From assembly GCA_022702705.1 (NCBI GenBank), contig CM040425.1:8634001-8698000 (forward strand): a stretch of 64,000 nt of DNA, given 5' to 3'. Of this stretch, positions 33,164 to 45,216 are shown piece after piece. The notes beneath the pieces were generated by a model. That model made no database searches. It was not told the DNA's origin and saw nothing but the letters and a program-made list of their open reading frames with translations. Every line of letters starts with the position of its first letter. Position 1 is the stretch's first letter. Source of the stretch: Papilionanthe hookeriana x Papilionanthe teres. Taxonomy: Eukaryota > Streptophyta > Magnoliopsida > Asparagales > Orchidaceae. The position numbers and the translations under genes are program-made.

Positions 33164-34711
33164 ATTAGTATTATTTGTTTTTGTTGCAGTGTTGTTGTTG
33201 ACGTACTGATGTGTGTTTTATTTAGTATTTAGTTTGATCATTGTGTTGTGATGTGAACCTTGATAGTATGCAAACTGTAGTTTGTATTATTTTTCTGTTA
33301 TGCATATTCAGATGTATTGTTGTTGTTGTATTGATGTTTTATATGTTGCTTGGTGGTAGTGATGTGTAATAGTAAATGTTTTTGTGTATGTTATGTCAGA
33401 GTTTTTAGTAGTGTGTAATTTAATTCAAAAACTGTAAGGAGATTATAAACCACTATTGAGAACTTCTACTTAGGAAACTACATTTTTAAAATTCTTCAAA
33501 TTCCACTATCATCTATTATCTGTTTCAGTGTGTTATTTTAGTTGGTGTGTATTTGCTTTGAAAACCTCCACTACTGTAGAGGTCTTTTTAAAATTTTTAC
33601 TTTTCTTTTAAAAAAAATGTTTTGAAAAACTAAATTTGATTTCATTTTACTCCTGTTATTTAAATTGTTATATATGTCAGTTTTTATTTCTCAACCATGT
33701 ATCATTTCTTATGCTTAAATGTTTTATCTTAACTAAAAATTAAAGTTTTGGGGGGATTTTAAAAACAAAGATTTTCAAAAACCTAAAATTTTATTTGATT
33801 GTCAAGAATACTTAAAATAAATCTTATTTTTGATTGAGAACAATTATGTACATGAAGTTATATTAGGGGAACAAAAATTTAGAATATAGAAATGAATAAA
33901 AGAATTTAGTTAAAATTTATAGTAATCATGAAAAACTTAAAGTTAAAATTTTCTTAATGAAGAGGTGTTAAATAAAGTTAAACTATCTTTAGTAAGAAGT
34001 TTTGTATTTTTGGATAAATAGAAGATTTGACTTTTATTCTTTAAAGCATAAATTTCTTTTATTCAAGAGTAATTTTCAAATTTTTTTATTATGGTTTTTA
34101 AGTGAAAGATGTATATCTGACCTTTATTTTAAATGGAACGGTGGAATTTAAAATCATTAAAGGCCTATCCAGATATAGTAATCCTTGCCTTATAACAAAA
34201 AAAGATAAAAAGAAAAAGAAAAAGAAAAGAAAAAGTTAAAAATGGCATATGAAAAGGGAGGAGAAGCTTGAGGATTTAAGGGCCTAATCAAAAATTGGTT
34301 TCATACCTAAAGTTTAAGATATAAGATCAGAGAAAATCTAAAGCTTAAGGTTATAATATAGTAAGTAAAATTATTTTCAAATAAAGATAAATCTAAAGCT
34401 TAAGGTTATAATATAGTAAGTAAAATTATTTTCAAATAAAGATTTTTAAGTGAGAAAAATAAGTGTTTGAGTCCTATATTTTGAAGAATCTACAAATATT
34501 TCTGAATTAGATAGAAACTTATATTTTCCATTTTCCTTTACTTAAAAACTTTCTAAACTTTGAGTTGGTTTTAATTACTGAAATTTTTTCTAAATTGGAC
34601 TATTCCATTTCTAGAACAAAATTTTGTTATCTTCCTAAGAAACTCATTACATAATTTGCATGCTAAAATGTTCTATGAGATTAACTGTCACTTGAGGACA
34701 AGTAACATTTT
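33164..34711 (+). other. 3' non-coding region of Athila A
   Basis: About 1.55 kb, AT-rich with TGTTGTTG-like and A-rich patches; no conserved frame. Holds a 55-bp tandem duplication listed separately. Confidence 0.65.
34334..34443. repeat. 55-bp tandem duplication
   Basis: Two essentially identical 55-bp copies (34334-34388 and 34389-34443), each starting AAATCTAAAGCTTAAGG. Recent slippage or unequal exchange in Athila A. Confidence 0.95.
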
Positions 34712-34726
34712 CAGTTTGGGGGATTT
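34711..34726 (+). other. Polypurine tract of Athila A
   Basis: AGTTTGGGGGATTT directly before the LTR start TGATACACC. A TTTGGGGG-type PPT is usual in Athila. Confidence 0.8.
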
Positions 34727-36511
34727 TGATACACCTAAAATATATAGTGTTTTTATGCTCATTTTTATACCTATTGTTAATGATATTGCACTTTAATGGA
34801 AGGTATTTTGTGTTTTTCTTGCAGGTATGATGAAAATGGATGGTCATGATGAAAGGAACAAAATTGGATCAAATTTGAAACAAAAAAAAGATGAAAAATG
34901 AAAATTTGGGCACTGGCGGCTAAGCGCCGCTGGGCCGGCGCTTTGTCGCCACAGTTAAAAATCGAATTTTAAAGGAATTTTGCGCCAATTTCAAAGGGGA
35001 TGGGATGCAACTCTTGGTGGTAACTTCCATAACTTCCTTTGGGCGGCAAGTTTAAATGAAAGGCTGCATTCTTTGGTGGATATATTGAATCTGGAAACAT
35101 TTAAAGAGACGCCAAGATACCTTTTGGTTTACTATTTAAATAGATTCTTAGGAAAGATTAAGGAGCTCTTCCTTTTCCTTTTGAAGGGCTCTTCCACTTG
35201 CATTTTGAGAAAGTTTTTATAGTATTTTACTTTTATTTTGCGAGAGTTTTTATTAAGTGTAAGAGTAGAGAGTAGAAATGAGAAAAGGGTCGGAGTGAAG
35301 TCTTCTTCTTCCCACTTCTTTTCTTTCTTTTAGTTTAGTTTCTATTGAAGTCTGAAGTTTATTCTGAGTCATCGGAGTTGGGAGATCCTCTCTGAGGAGT
35401 AGTTTAGTGAAGAGTTAAAGTTTTAGAGGAACTTCTTGAGTCTTGTGGAGAGAATTTTTAGATAAGTGTTTACTTTTGTTCTTATATTTAGTTTTTTAAT
35501 TAATACTTTTTTTTTGTTATTTTTCTTATGGTTTTTAATTTCAAATCAATGTGTTTTTGTATTTTCTCAATGCATTCTGAGTAGTTTACTTTATCTTTTT
35601 CTTTCTTAAATGGGAAAGTAATTAATTTATGGAGAATTGTTGTGGAAAGTACAAGTGTTTAAAGTTGGAAGAAGTTGTGAAGATTGATTCTGAAAACTTT
35701 TTTTACTTCTTAATTTGGCCTGTTAAGTTGTAGAATTTCTTGAGATTATGTAAGATCCAATGCGATATTGGCTCATAAAAGTTAGTAAGAATCACATGCA
35801 ATTATATGGGTAAGAATTGTAGTCCATATAATTGAATGTAATATTAGAAGATATTTTTATGGAGGGGAGTAAAATTAGAAGATTTTAGAGTGACAAGCTA
35901 AAACCCCCTAATTTGGTTTGAAGTTTTGAGTTTTGTTATGAGAAGTTAGCCCCCAGTTGGTGGGAATCGAGGGAACTCTAGAGTGAGAGACTGGTATCTT
36001 CCCTGCCTAACCATGTTCAAAATGATAAAAATTTCAAATTAACTTATGTTCTTTATAGAACAAAGTAAGGGTAAAGAACACATTTGCTTATATCTGTCAC
36101 AAAAAATTTAAATACTTCCACAACAATACTTTAATAATTATTACTACTTCATAAAAGGAAAGAAAAAGATATTCTAGTTAATAGTGTTTTTCATATAGTG
36201 TTATTAGTTATTATAATTTTAATTTTTTGCTTAACATTTTATTAAGGAAATTTCAAAAGACAAATCAACTTTCAAAACTTTTTAAAATCAAGACACACTT
36301 TCAAAAGCCATAAAAAAAGTAAAAAGATAATTTTCTTATTCCTTTAAAGATTTTCAAATTTTCCCTGTGGGTTCGATATCTCGGGGCTTAATCAGAAAGT
36401 CCTATATTACTTGATAAACGATACGTATACTTGTGTAGTATCCCATATTATAAAATCATAATTTTCATATCTAAATCATCAACACATATATATATATTTG
36501 GTGTGGAGTCA
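34727..36511 (+). repeat. Athila LTR A (+ strand), about 1.8 kb
   Basis: Starts TGATACACC after the PPT and ends GGAGTCA. It aligns, in opposite orientation, with 39237-40884: shared start (TGAT-C-C...AAAATATATA), a CTTGCAGGTATGATGA block and an end with ACGATACGTATACTTGTGT. A GC-rich dyad lies at 34911-34953. The frame at 34980-35222 is not preserved and is taken as non-coding. Confidence 0.88.
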
Positions 36512-36523
36512 AGTTTTTGGCAC
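36512..36523 (+). other. PBS-like remnant after Athila LTR A
   Basis: AGTTTTTGGCAC resembles the start of an Athila PBS, which normally follows a 5' LTR, yet this LTR also has a PPT upstream. Sequence then switches to minus-strand Athila B. Confidence 0.45.
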
Positions 36524-36534
36524 ACATATATTTA

Positions 36535-37640
36535 TCGGGGATCAAAGGACTGATTTCTTTAATATCCGCTAAAGTCCATCCAAAAGCCTTTTTGTATCTT
36601 TTTAAAATTTCCAACAATTTTTGTTCTTGATATTCGTTTAACTCTGAAGATCTAATAACTTGTGGGGTAGATGATTCTTCTAAAAAAATATACTTTAAAT
36701 GATTAGGGAGAATTTTCATCTCAAGTTCAGGAGGTTTTATTATAGATGGAATTATGCTTTTATCTCCACCTTCCATAGTGTCTAATACTTCAAATTTCTC
36801 TTGAACATACTCCAAATCTTCGTTCTTCTTACTATCTGAATTTTCTTCATTTTCAATTTCTTCTTCAAACATATTTTCATACTCCGCTTCTTTTTTAAAT
36901 ATATTTTCAAAATTATCATTTCTCAAATATTCACAAACCTCCATCCTAAAACATTCATCATCTTGCCATTGAGGGATACTTCATAGATTTCAAAATATTA
37001 AAGGTCACCTCTTGATCCTTAACCCTCATAGCTAATTCTCCTTTTTGAACATCAATCATTTCTCTCCCAGTAGAAAGGAATGATTTTTCAAAATGATTGG
37101 AATTTCATTATCTTCCCCATATCAAGTACAATAAAATCCACAAGAAAAATAAATTTATCCACTTTCACTAACACATCTTCCACAACTCCTTTAGGGTAAG
37201 TAATGGAACAATCAGCCAACTGAAGAGTCAGTTGGGAGTTGATAAAGGCATAAGATTAATACTAGCTTCCATATCACATAAGGCTCTTCTGAAATAATTT
37301 TCACCTATAGCACACGGGATAGTGAAACTAACAGGATCTTTAAGTTTTTCGGGAAGCTTCTTCTGAATAATTTCACTACACTCTCCGCTAAGTGCAACAG
37401 TTTCATGATATGTAAACTTTCTTTTCTTTTTGAGAATATCCTTCATAAACTTGGCATAGTCAGGCATTTGTTCTAATGCTTCAACAAAAGGAATATTTAT
37501 CATTAATTTCTTAAGGATCTCCAAAAAATTTTCAAATCTGTTATCCCTATTTTGTTGCTTCAATCTTCGAGGAAATGGAGGTGGTTGTTTTCCAACAGTA
37601 ATCTTCATTGGTTCAAGAGGATATTCCATGTCTGGATAAA
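36535..37640 (-). pseudogene. Athila B protease and start of RT (broken)
   Basis: The protease segment at 37228-37629 has RRALCDMEASINLMPLS; the family motif is D-L-G-A-S, so the key glycine is glutamate and the enzyme is dead even apart from shifts. Then comes an acidic linker (36600-36944) and HLKYIFLEESSTPQVI, KKAFGWTLADIKEISPLI, where homology stops at about 36535. Confidence 0.85.
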
Positions 37641-37656
37641 TCTTGTTTGAACATTT

Positions 37657-39003
37657 TTAAATATCCACCTTCTCTTTCTCTATTTCAACTTCTTTTTGTA
37701 CTCTTGTCTCCAATTCCTTTCCACTCCTTAATTGAATAGCCATAAGTTGTTCCTTATTTTGATCTTTTGGATTGATCTCAACATTACTTGAAAGCGTTCC
37801 ATAAGGTCTATTATTAAGTGTAGTGAAAATATGCCCCAATTGATTTTTAATATTTTTCTTCGCAACACCTTGAGCTTATATTTGATTTCCCATATTCAGA
37901 ATCAGTACTTCAGTAGACAACTTCTTATCCTTAAATTGCAGGTCACTATTGAATCCAGGAGGATAAGAAGGTCTAAAATTGGTATTCCATGATTGTTCGA
38001 ATTTCCAACTAGATTTATAGAACTGTTCCCCCATTGTGGGTTAACGTTGACATTGTTATTATTCCAGATGAAATTTGGGTGATTCCTCTAACCAGGATTA
38101 TAATAATTTAAATAAGGATTATTAGGTCTATTAATAGCATTCAAAGTTTCATAAGGTGTTTGAGATTCTATTATCTGTCCAAATGATTTTTTCTCTAACA
38201 CTTGTGGTGGTTGAGAATAATTCAGTCCATACTGATCTATTTTCTTAGAAAGGGCTTTAATTTGAGAAACTATCATAGTCATCATATTTGAATCATGAAC
38301 ACTTGCTACTCTCTTAAGATTTACCCGTTCAGAGGGCCATTGAAAATTATTAGTAGCCATTTCTTCTATTAATGAGTATGCTTCATCAAAAGGTTTTGAC
38401 GTTAACAATCCACCAGCAGCATCTATAATCGATCTTAATGATCCCACTAATCCATTGTAAATTGTTTAAATTATTAACCAGTCTGGTAAAGCATGATGTG
38501 GGCACTTCCTAAGAATATCTTTAAATCTTTCCCAAGCTTCATATATTGGTTACCCTTCAAACTGACCAAAAGATGTGATATCATTTCTTAGTTTAGCAGT
38601 CTTTGATGGAGGGAAATATTTTGATAGAACTTTAGAGAAAGTTCTCCCCAAGTTCTAATAGACCCAGGTGCTAATGAATTTAACCATGCCTTAGCTTTAT
38701 CCCTTAATGAAAAAGGAAAAAGTCTAAGTCTGACAACATCACTCGACACTCCGTCATATTTAAAAGTAGCACACAGTTCTCGAAAACTAGCGAGATGTAA
38801 ATTTGGATCCTCATCAGGTGTTCCTCCATATTGATTATTTTGTACCATTTGGATAATAGCAGGTTCAAGCTTAAATGAATTAGCAGCAACATCAGGATTT
38901 TAAATAGTCACATTAATTTTATCTGTTGTTGGATTAAAATAATCTCTTAAAGGTCTTGACAAATTTCCAATATCATTTCTCTGATTATCTTGGTTATTCA
39001 CCA
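37657..39003 (-). pseudogene. gag: Athila B gag (broken)
   Basis: Athila Gag capsid region. GGTPDEDPNLHLASFRELC and LRLFPFSLRDKAKAWLNSLA (38588-38848) are diagnostic. Further downstream are TSKPFDEAYSLIEEMATNNF, YGLNYSQPPQVLEKK, NPYLNYYNPG followed by NHPNFIW, and IQLRSGKEL. The start is probably near 39003 (MVNNQDNQRND). Stops near 38899, 38585 and 38460 and shifts break it. Confidence 0.88.
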
Positions 39004-39212
39004 TTTCACAAGGATTCTCAAATTGTTTTTGTTGTTTTCTAATTTTTCTAACAGTACGCTCTAACTCCGAATCTTAAGGTACTAAACCTATCGATCCACT
39101 ACTACACATATAAAATCATACAAACACTCTAAAAAGTAAACAAGCACACAATTACACACTACAAAGTAAAGGTTTTAAGTTACTATATTATCAATACATA
39201 CCGTTTATACCT

Positions 39213-39233
39213 TCCACAGGAACGACGCCTAAA
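39213..39233 (-). other. Primer binding site of Athila B (degenerate)
   Basis: On the minus strand TTTTAGGCGTCGTTCCTGTGG follows the LTR end. It resembles the TTTGGCGCCGTTGCCGGGG-type PBS of Athila with several substitutions. Confidence 0.6.
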
Positions 39234-39236
39234 ACT

Positions 39237-40884
39237 TGATGCGGACTTTTTATATGCAAGAACTTATGAACCCAAATTTATATATATATAACGATTTTGT
39301 AAAGTCCAAACTTCAACACAAGTATACGTATCGTATCAAGTAATACATGGCTCTAATGGAGTCCTAGTTATCGATCCCACAGGGAAGGCACGTTCCTTAC
39401 AATAGATAGCGTAATACTGAAATCCAATACTCAAATCACAATTAAATTTTAATTTTACTTCTACTAACAAGATGCAGAAAACAGTAACAGTAAAGAAAAC
39501 CACAATTACTTCTAATATCTTTAAAAAGAATTAACTGACACACACACACAAAGCTTTGTATTTGAGATGTTTTGATATATATGAAAAGTGTCTTTCCTCT
39601 TGCAATGAGTATATGATGTGTGAATGATATAGAATGATTATTTATTGTATTGTGCCAAATAGGAGCCTAAATGTTTCTTTACCCTCAAAAGAGTACCCCC
39701 TCTTCCAAGCATGTAAAGAAAATTGACATATCCTAAGTTCAGTCACTAAATCTAAGGCTAGGATGAGAGGATACCGGATGTCACTACAGAGCTCTCACTC
39801 ACCCTTCACCTGAAGGCTAACCTTGAACTTTAGTTACCAATCTTAGGACCAAATTGGGGATCTCAGCTTGTCACCCTAAAACCTCTTATTTGAAGCCCAT
39901 CAAAACAGATTTCCCTATTTATTTGCACGCAATTCCCACGAGCTACTCAATTCATTCATAAACATTGAATGGATTCTTCATTATTATTATAGGACACTCA
40001 ATCCTTTCTCAGTTAATGTACAACAACAGATTTTAACAATTCAATTGGCCAGATCGAAAAGTGAATTAAGTTCGAAATGAAAAACCATCACAATTTATTC
40101 AATACTTTAAAAGCATTTCAAATCCACATCATCACATCATCACATCTCTGTGCAAGAAGAAAGGCAAAGGAGACTACTCTGAATTCATAGAGAAGACACA
40201 ATAAAACATGGATTTTATATATAAAAGAAAAGTCATGCAAACCACAATAGCAAATACAACTTATCTATTTTTCTTCCCCAAGCAAATCCTTTGAAGTTCC
40301 TTTGAATCCTTTTCTCTCTTCTTTGCAACACTCAATTCCCTCTTTAGAATGGAAAGGAAGAAGCAATCTCTCACTTTACTTCTTCTCCTTCACTCCTTAA
40401 AGAAGATTCCCTCTCAAATCTTCACTTATACACTCACTCTTCCAAACCCTACCTCTAAACTCACACTCTCTCTACTTCTACACTCTTCTCCCCCCTCAAA
40501 TTTCATCCAAAAATAGTTACATATATGTTAGAAACGTATTCCCAAGAGTTTCCTTAAGCATCCCTTCAAAAAGTTACCAAAACTCTTCATTTTTGAAATT
40601 CACTGGCATAGGGTGCCGTTGGTGCTCTATCTTCCATCTAATTTTGGAGTCTCTGGAAGTTGGCCCCGGCGGCGCCCATTCTGGCGCCGGCAACGCAAGA
40701 AGTTATTTTCTCCCATTTTGCTCCTTTTCACTTTGAATTCTTTCTTTTTTGCTTCTTTTTTCTCCAATCACCTAAAATCATCATACCTGCAACAAATCAT
40801 GAAAAATACCTTTGTTTAAAGTGCAATATCACAAAAAATGGGTAAAATTATATAGCAAAAACAGTATATATTTTTTATGCATCA
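39237..40884 (-). repeat. Athila B 5' LTR (- strand), about 1.65 kb
   Basis: On the minus strand begins TGATGCATAAAAAATATATAC and ends GCATCA before the PBS. Inverted relative to LTR A. GC-rich stretch at 40602-40695 corresponds to the GC-rich dyad of LTR A. No gene; small frames at 40613-40845 run in the opposite sense and are not conserved. Confidence 0.86.
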
Positions 40885-42120
40885 TTAGATGTTGGAATTA
40901 TCTACCCTATTTCAGATAGTACATGGGTTAGTCCTATTCATTGCGTTCCTAAGAAAGGAGTAACTGTGACAGTTAATGAAAAGAATGAATGATTCCAACA
41001 AGACAAGTTACAGGGTAGCGAATATACATTGATTATAGAAAATTAAATCTTGCCACGAGGAAAGATCATTTTCCACTCCTATTTCTGGATCAGATGCAAG
41101 ATAGACTGGCTTGGCATAAATACTTTTGTTTTCTGGATGGATATACTGGTTACCACCAAAGTCAAATTGCTTATGAGGATCAAGAGAAAACTATGTTTAC
41201 CAGTCCTTATGGTACGTTTGCTTTTAGAAGAATGTGCTTTGTATTATGTAATGCCCTATGCTACATTTTAGAGATGTATGATGGCTATTTTATGTGATTT
41301 AATTGAAAAAGGGATTGAAATTTTTATGGATGACTTTCAGTGTTTGGAATTTCAATTGAATCATGTTTAGAACATTTGTCTAATGTTCCAAAATGCTGTG
41401 AAGAACATAATTTAATCCTTAACTGGGAAAAATGTCAATTTATGGTAGTAGGAGGAATTGTATTGGGACATTGGATTTCATAAAAAGGTTTGTAGGTAGA
41501 TCCTGCAAAAATTCAAGTTATCTCTATTTTACCTTGCCCGAGCAATGTAAGGGGAATTAGAAGTTTTCTGGGACATGTTGGATTCTACAGGCGTTACATC
41601 AAAGACTTTTCAAAGATTACAAAACCCTTATGTCGTTTACTAGAAAAGGATGTTATTTTTTATTTTGATAATGATTGCCTAAAAGCTTTTGAAACATTAA
41701 AAGAAAAATCAATCACTGCACCTATTATAATCACCAAATTGGGAAAAACCTTTTGAATTAATGTGTGATGCTAGTGATTATAATATTGGTGCTGTTTTGG
41801 GTCAAAAATATGATAAATTTTTCAAACTTATTTATTATGCAAGTAAAACTCTTAATGATGCTCAAATTAATTATACCACTATTGAGAAAGAGTTATTAGC
41901 TATAGTATTTTCCTTTGATAAGTTTCGATCATATTTAATTGGAACTAAATGTGTGGTGCATACTGATCATTCTGCTATCAAATATTTAATGAAGAAGAAG
42001 GATGCAAAGCCGAGAATGATTACATAGATTCTTCTTTTGCAAGAATTTGATTTTAAGATAGTAGATAGGAAGGGTTTTGATAATCAAATTGCTGATCATT
42101 TATCCAGGCTTGAAAATGAA
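40885..42120 (+). pseudogene. Athila C RT and RNase H (broken)
   Basis: LDVGIIYPISDSTWVS, HCVPKKGVTVTVN, FCFLDGYTGYHQSQIAYED (here GYTGYHQ rather than GYTCYHQ), FMDDF, GFYRRYIKDFSKITKPLC, then RNase H LMCDASDYNIGAVLGQ, TIEKELLAIVFSFDKF and VHTDHSAIKYLM. Several shifts (near 40990, 41280, 41335, 41480) and a stop at 42025. Confidence 0.88.
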
Positions 42121-42964
42121 AAATCTCTCTGTGATACAGAAGAAATTAATGAACATTTTTTGATGAAAAATTATTCACTATTAATGAGTGGTGTGTTCCG
42201 TGGTATGCATACATAGTAAACTTTATTGTTAGTAATATTATACCTTATGGTTTGACATAACAGGAAAAGAAGAAATTTCTGTCTGATGCTAAGACTTATT
42301 TTTGGGATGACTCATTTTTATATAAAAAAGAAAGGATCTTATAATTCAAAGATATGTAACATTGGAAGAGACTTATGAAATTATTCAAAAATGTTATGAT
42401 TCTGATTATGGGGGACATTTTGGAGTTGAAAGAACTGCATATAAAATCTTACAATCTGGATTTTATTGGCCTACAATTTTTAAGGATGTGAATGCTTATA
42501 TTAAAAATTGTGATAGATGTCAGCATGTAGGCAATATTTCTAGAAGAAATGAGATGCTCCTTAATTATATGTTGGAAGTTGAAATATTTGATGTTTGGGG
42601 ATTAGATTTCATAGGTTCATTTACACAATCTTTTGGAAATGTTTATATTTTGATAGTAGTAGACTATGTTTCTAAATGGATTGAAGCTATTGATTTACCT
42701 CGATGTGATACTCAAAGTGTTGCAAAGTTTTTAAGAAATAATATATTTTACAGATTTGGAATACCAAGTGTAATAATAATTGATGGGGGAAGGTATTTTA
42801 AAAATCTGATTATTGAGAAGTTAGCAAAGAAATATCATATAAATCATTGCATTGCTACTGCTTATCATCCTTAGACAAGTGATTTGATTGAATTATCCAA
42901 TTGTGAAATTAAAAGAATATTGGAAAAGACTGTTAATCCAAACATAAAGGATTGGTCAATCAAA
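42121..42964 (+). pseudogene. Athila C integrase, truncated
   Basis: Longest open part 42362-42874: zinc region with HFGVERTAYKILQSGFYWP and CDRCQ, then VWGLDFIGSF (D), VVDYVSKWIEAI, FGIPSVIIIDGGRYF (D; the usual DGGSHF is altered) and TAYHP, then a stop where Q is expected. The catalytic glutamate region reads LIELSN. Ends at the junction 42964. Confidence 0.88.
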
Positions 42965-43044
42965 ATTAAATTAAAAATTCGCCGATAATTTTTGTAGGCG
43001 ACCCCTTTTCAAAATACAATACACAACCTAAAAATATGCCGACA
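42965..43044 (+). repeat. LTR-end fragment of the Tat family (80 bp)
   Basis: Matches the last 80 or so bases of the big LTR (compare 27287-27367 and 7388-7467), ending in CCGACA. It is followed not by a PBS but by sequence from about 250 bp inside the LTR, so it belongs to another copy or to a rearranged junction. Confidence 0.8.
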
Positions 43045-44782
43045 ACTGCCCTGGGTCTCCTGGTCTTGGTGAGGTCTAGCTTGCACACACTGCACTCTCA
43101 CACCCATCCTAACCCTAAACCATCCCTACCCAATCTTGATTTCTGGTTCATTGGAGCACTCATGTGGTTAAGTCTACACCCCTAGCCCTTGGCTAAGAGG
43201 GTTAAGAACAACCTATGAGATGTTCAAAATGGACATTTATTGGTCCATGGCTCACTCTATGCTTTTCCACCCTACCCAACCACAATCAAATTTCATTTTG
43301 CCAAAATTACCGGTTTTGACATTGGGTCCTCAAACCTACCGAAAATTACCTAAATTGCCCCTACAACTACCAAAACTCTCCAAAATTTCCCAAAATTACC
43401 CAAAATTCTCAAAAATACTAAAAATCATTTTAAAACAATTCCCAGCTCTTAAATGCACCAAAATACCCCAATACCCTCCAAAAAACCTCCAAATACCCTA
43501 AATACCGCTTTTAGCCAAAAATTCCAAAAATTCCCAAAAAATTCCAGAAAATCCCAAATTTTCCCAATTTCATTTTGTTCACCTTCACCATAAGCTAATT
43601 TTTCTAATGTAATCCAATTTTATCAAAATCCCCAATTTGACCAATTTTTAAACCAAATGGAACTAATGTCAAATCAAATCAACCCATTTGACCTCAATTT
43701 TACCCAATTCCAATTCTAAACTTTAATTTAACATTCCCAATACCAATCTAAGCCAAATCCAAGTCCAATTGATTCACATTTGAGTTCAATTCCATTTGAA
43801 ATCGAAATCCACAATTTTGCCTAATTAATCTAAAACCCCTAATTAACCTAATGTTAAACTTTTACTTCCAATTTAAACCCTAAACCTTCTGTGGCACTCC
43901 CATGAAACCCATGCAACATTTAATTTTCCCAATTTGAGCCCAAATCTTGATCTAAACCCACTTGAAATTAAAAATAACCCCATTTTAACCTAACTTGAAT
44001 CCATGCCCTAAATCTACCAAATTGATTGACCTAACCCTAAAATTTCCTCCTAATTGATGTTGGGAACTCTTCAATACATTCCCCTAAACCATTTGAAACT
44101 TTCAATTGGGTCTAAATCGCACCTTGACCCATCTTGAACCTAACTTGATCCAACCTTGCCCAAATTAAGCAAAATCCCAAAATCCATCAAATTGGCCTTT
44201 CAATTGAACTCAAAACCTCTCCATGTCTTTAAGAAATTTCTTCATGGCAATCATTTCTAGAATTTTGCTCAAGACACTTGGACCCAAATCAAATCCAAAC
44301 TCAAGTTAGCCTAATCTAAACCCACATGAACCAAATTGAACCCATGACCTAACCTAACCAAATTGAACCAAATGTGGCTATACCAACCTTTCCACAGCCT
44401 CAATTTGAACCCCAGGAACTACCGTAGATCCACGTAGCCCAAGCTAAGTGAGCCATTGACCAAGGGTTCCCCATTTTAAGGGATTTCCTCCCTTAAGTGG
44501 ATAAATCCCCCTTTGCCTCATCCCAAATCCTCCCATAACTGGTTAATCACCATTAAACTCTGCCACCTGACTCATCTGACTTGGGGCCAGCTCCCCTATC
44601 CTTGTCGGCTAGCTTAGTCACCGGAGGGAGTCAAAATCGAGAGCCACCACCTACCTTAAGCTCACCTAAACTTACCCAGTTGGCCACCTCAGCCAAATTA
44701 AACCTTGGAGCCTCTCTTCCCTCGACCTAAGCAGAAGAATTTACCAATCAATTGAGCCCTGACTCAGCCTTATGGCCCTGGC

Positions 44783-44789
44783 CATATAA
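44783..44789 (+). promoter_or_regulatory. TATA-like box of the LTR promoter (element 2 5' LTR)
   Basis: CATATAA at the position matching TATTTAAA of the other LTR (22452), again followed by a C/T-rich segment. This is the LTR that would have driven element 2. Confidence 0.5.
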
Positions 44790-45206
44790 CTCACACCTCT
44801 CGTTCATGAGAGGGGTGTTGAAAAATTTTCTCACAAAACATCCCCAAATCACTCCCAGAGCTTCTCCCAGCATAGAGAAGAAGAACCCCACTGTTTTCCT
44901 GCCCTAATTCCCACTGTGTGAGCTCAATTTTTGAGTTCAATCTGAGGCCAAAAAACAGGACAACCCTTGAAACTTCACCAAACTTCAATTAACTTCTCCC
45001 ACACCTTCACCAGAGGTAGAGAGGAAGTTCCCCAGTGAAAGCCCCCTCACCAGGCCAACCATTTGCTCCAGATGTGAAAACACCAAATTGGGTTTGGACG
45101 AAATCATACCCAGGCATTTCACCAGAGCAAGAGCTTCAATCCGTAGCCTCCTGGGAATACAACGAACGTGTCGAGCACCTCTGATCAAAGCTTCACTTCT
45201 CAGAGC

Positions 45207-45216
45207 AAAGGTATTG
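45207..45216 (+). promoter_or_regulatory. Candidate 5' splice donor in the element 2 leader
   Basis: AAAGGTATTG with GT at 45211-45212, matching 22884 in the other LTR. Confidence 0.3.

Larger units (their letters stand above)
27368..36523 (+). mobile_element. Athila-type Ty3/gypsy retrotransposon A (5' part missing here)
   Basis: Starts abruptly in pol directly after the element 1 LTR, so element 1 probably inserted into this Athila, whose 5' half would lie left of the window. Order: RT, RNase H, integrase, two post-integrase ORFs, long 3' non-coding region, PPT, LTR. FMDD in RT, the integrase style and the plant transposon protein ORF identify Athila. Heavily broken. After its LTR, a piece of PBS-like sequence follows before Athila B. 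Confidence 0.88.
36535..40884 (-). mobile_element. Athila-type retrotransposon B (5' LTR, gag, protease; truncated in RT)
   Basis: Reads on the minus strand: 5' LTR (40884 to 39237), PBS (39233 to 39213), gag, protease, and the first RT residues (KAFGWTLADIKEISPLI), ending at about 36535. Its LTR start abuts Athila C pol, so B appears to have inserted into C; its own 3' part is lost. Confidence 0.85.
40885..42964 (+). mobile_element. Athila fragment C (RT to integrase)
   Basis: Truncated at both ends. Left: cut at the Athila B LTR, in the codons for LDVGIIYPISDS. Right: cut in integrase, in NPNIKDWSIK, by LTR sequence of the Tat family. About 90 percent similar to 27750-29805 of Athila A by eye, but independently damaged. 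Confidence 0.88.

Noticed and set aside
36512..36523. Reading this as a complete functional PBS of a third Athila
   Set aside because: Only about 12 bases match before the sequence changes to Athila B; kept only as a remnant.
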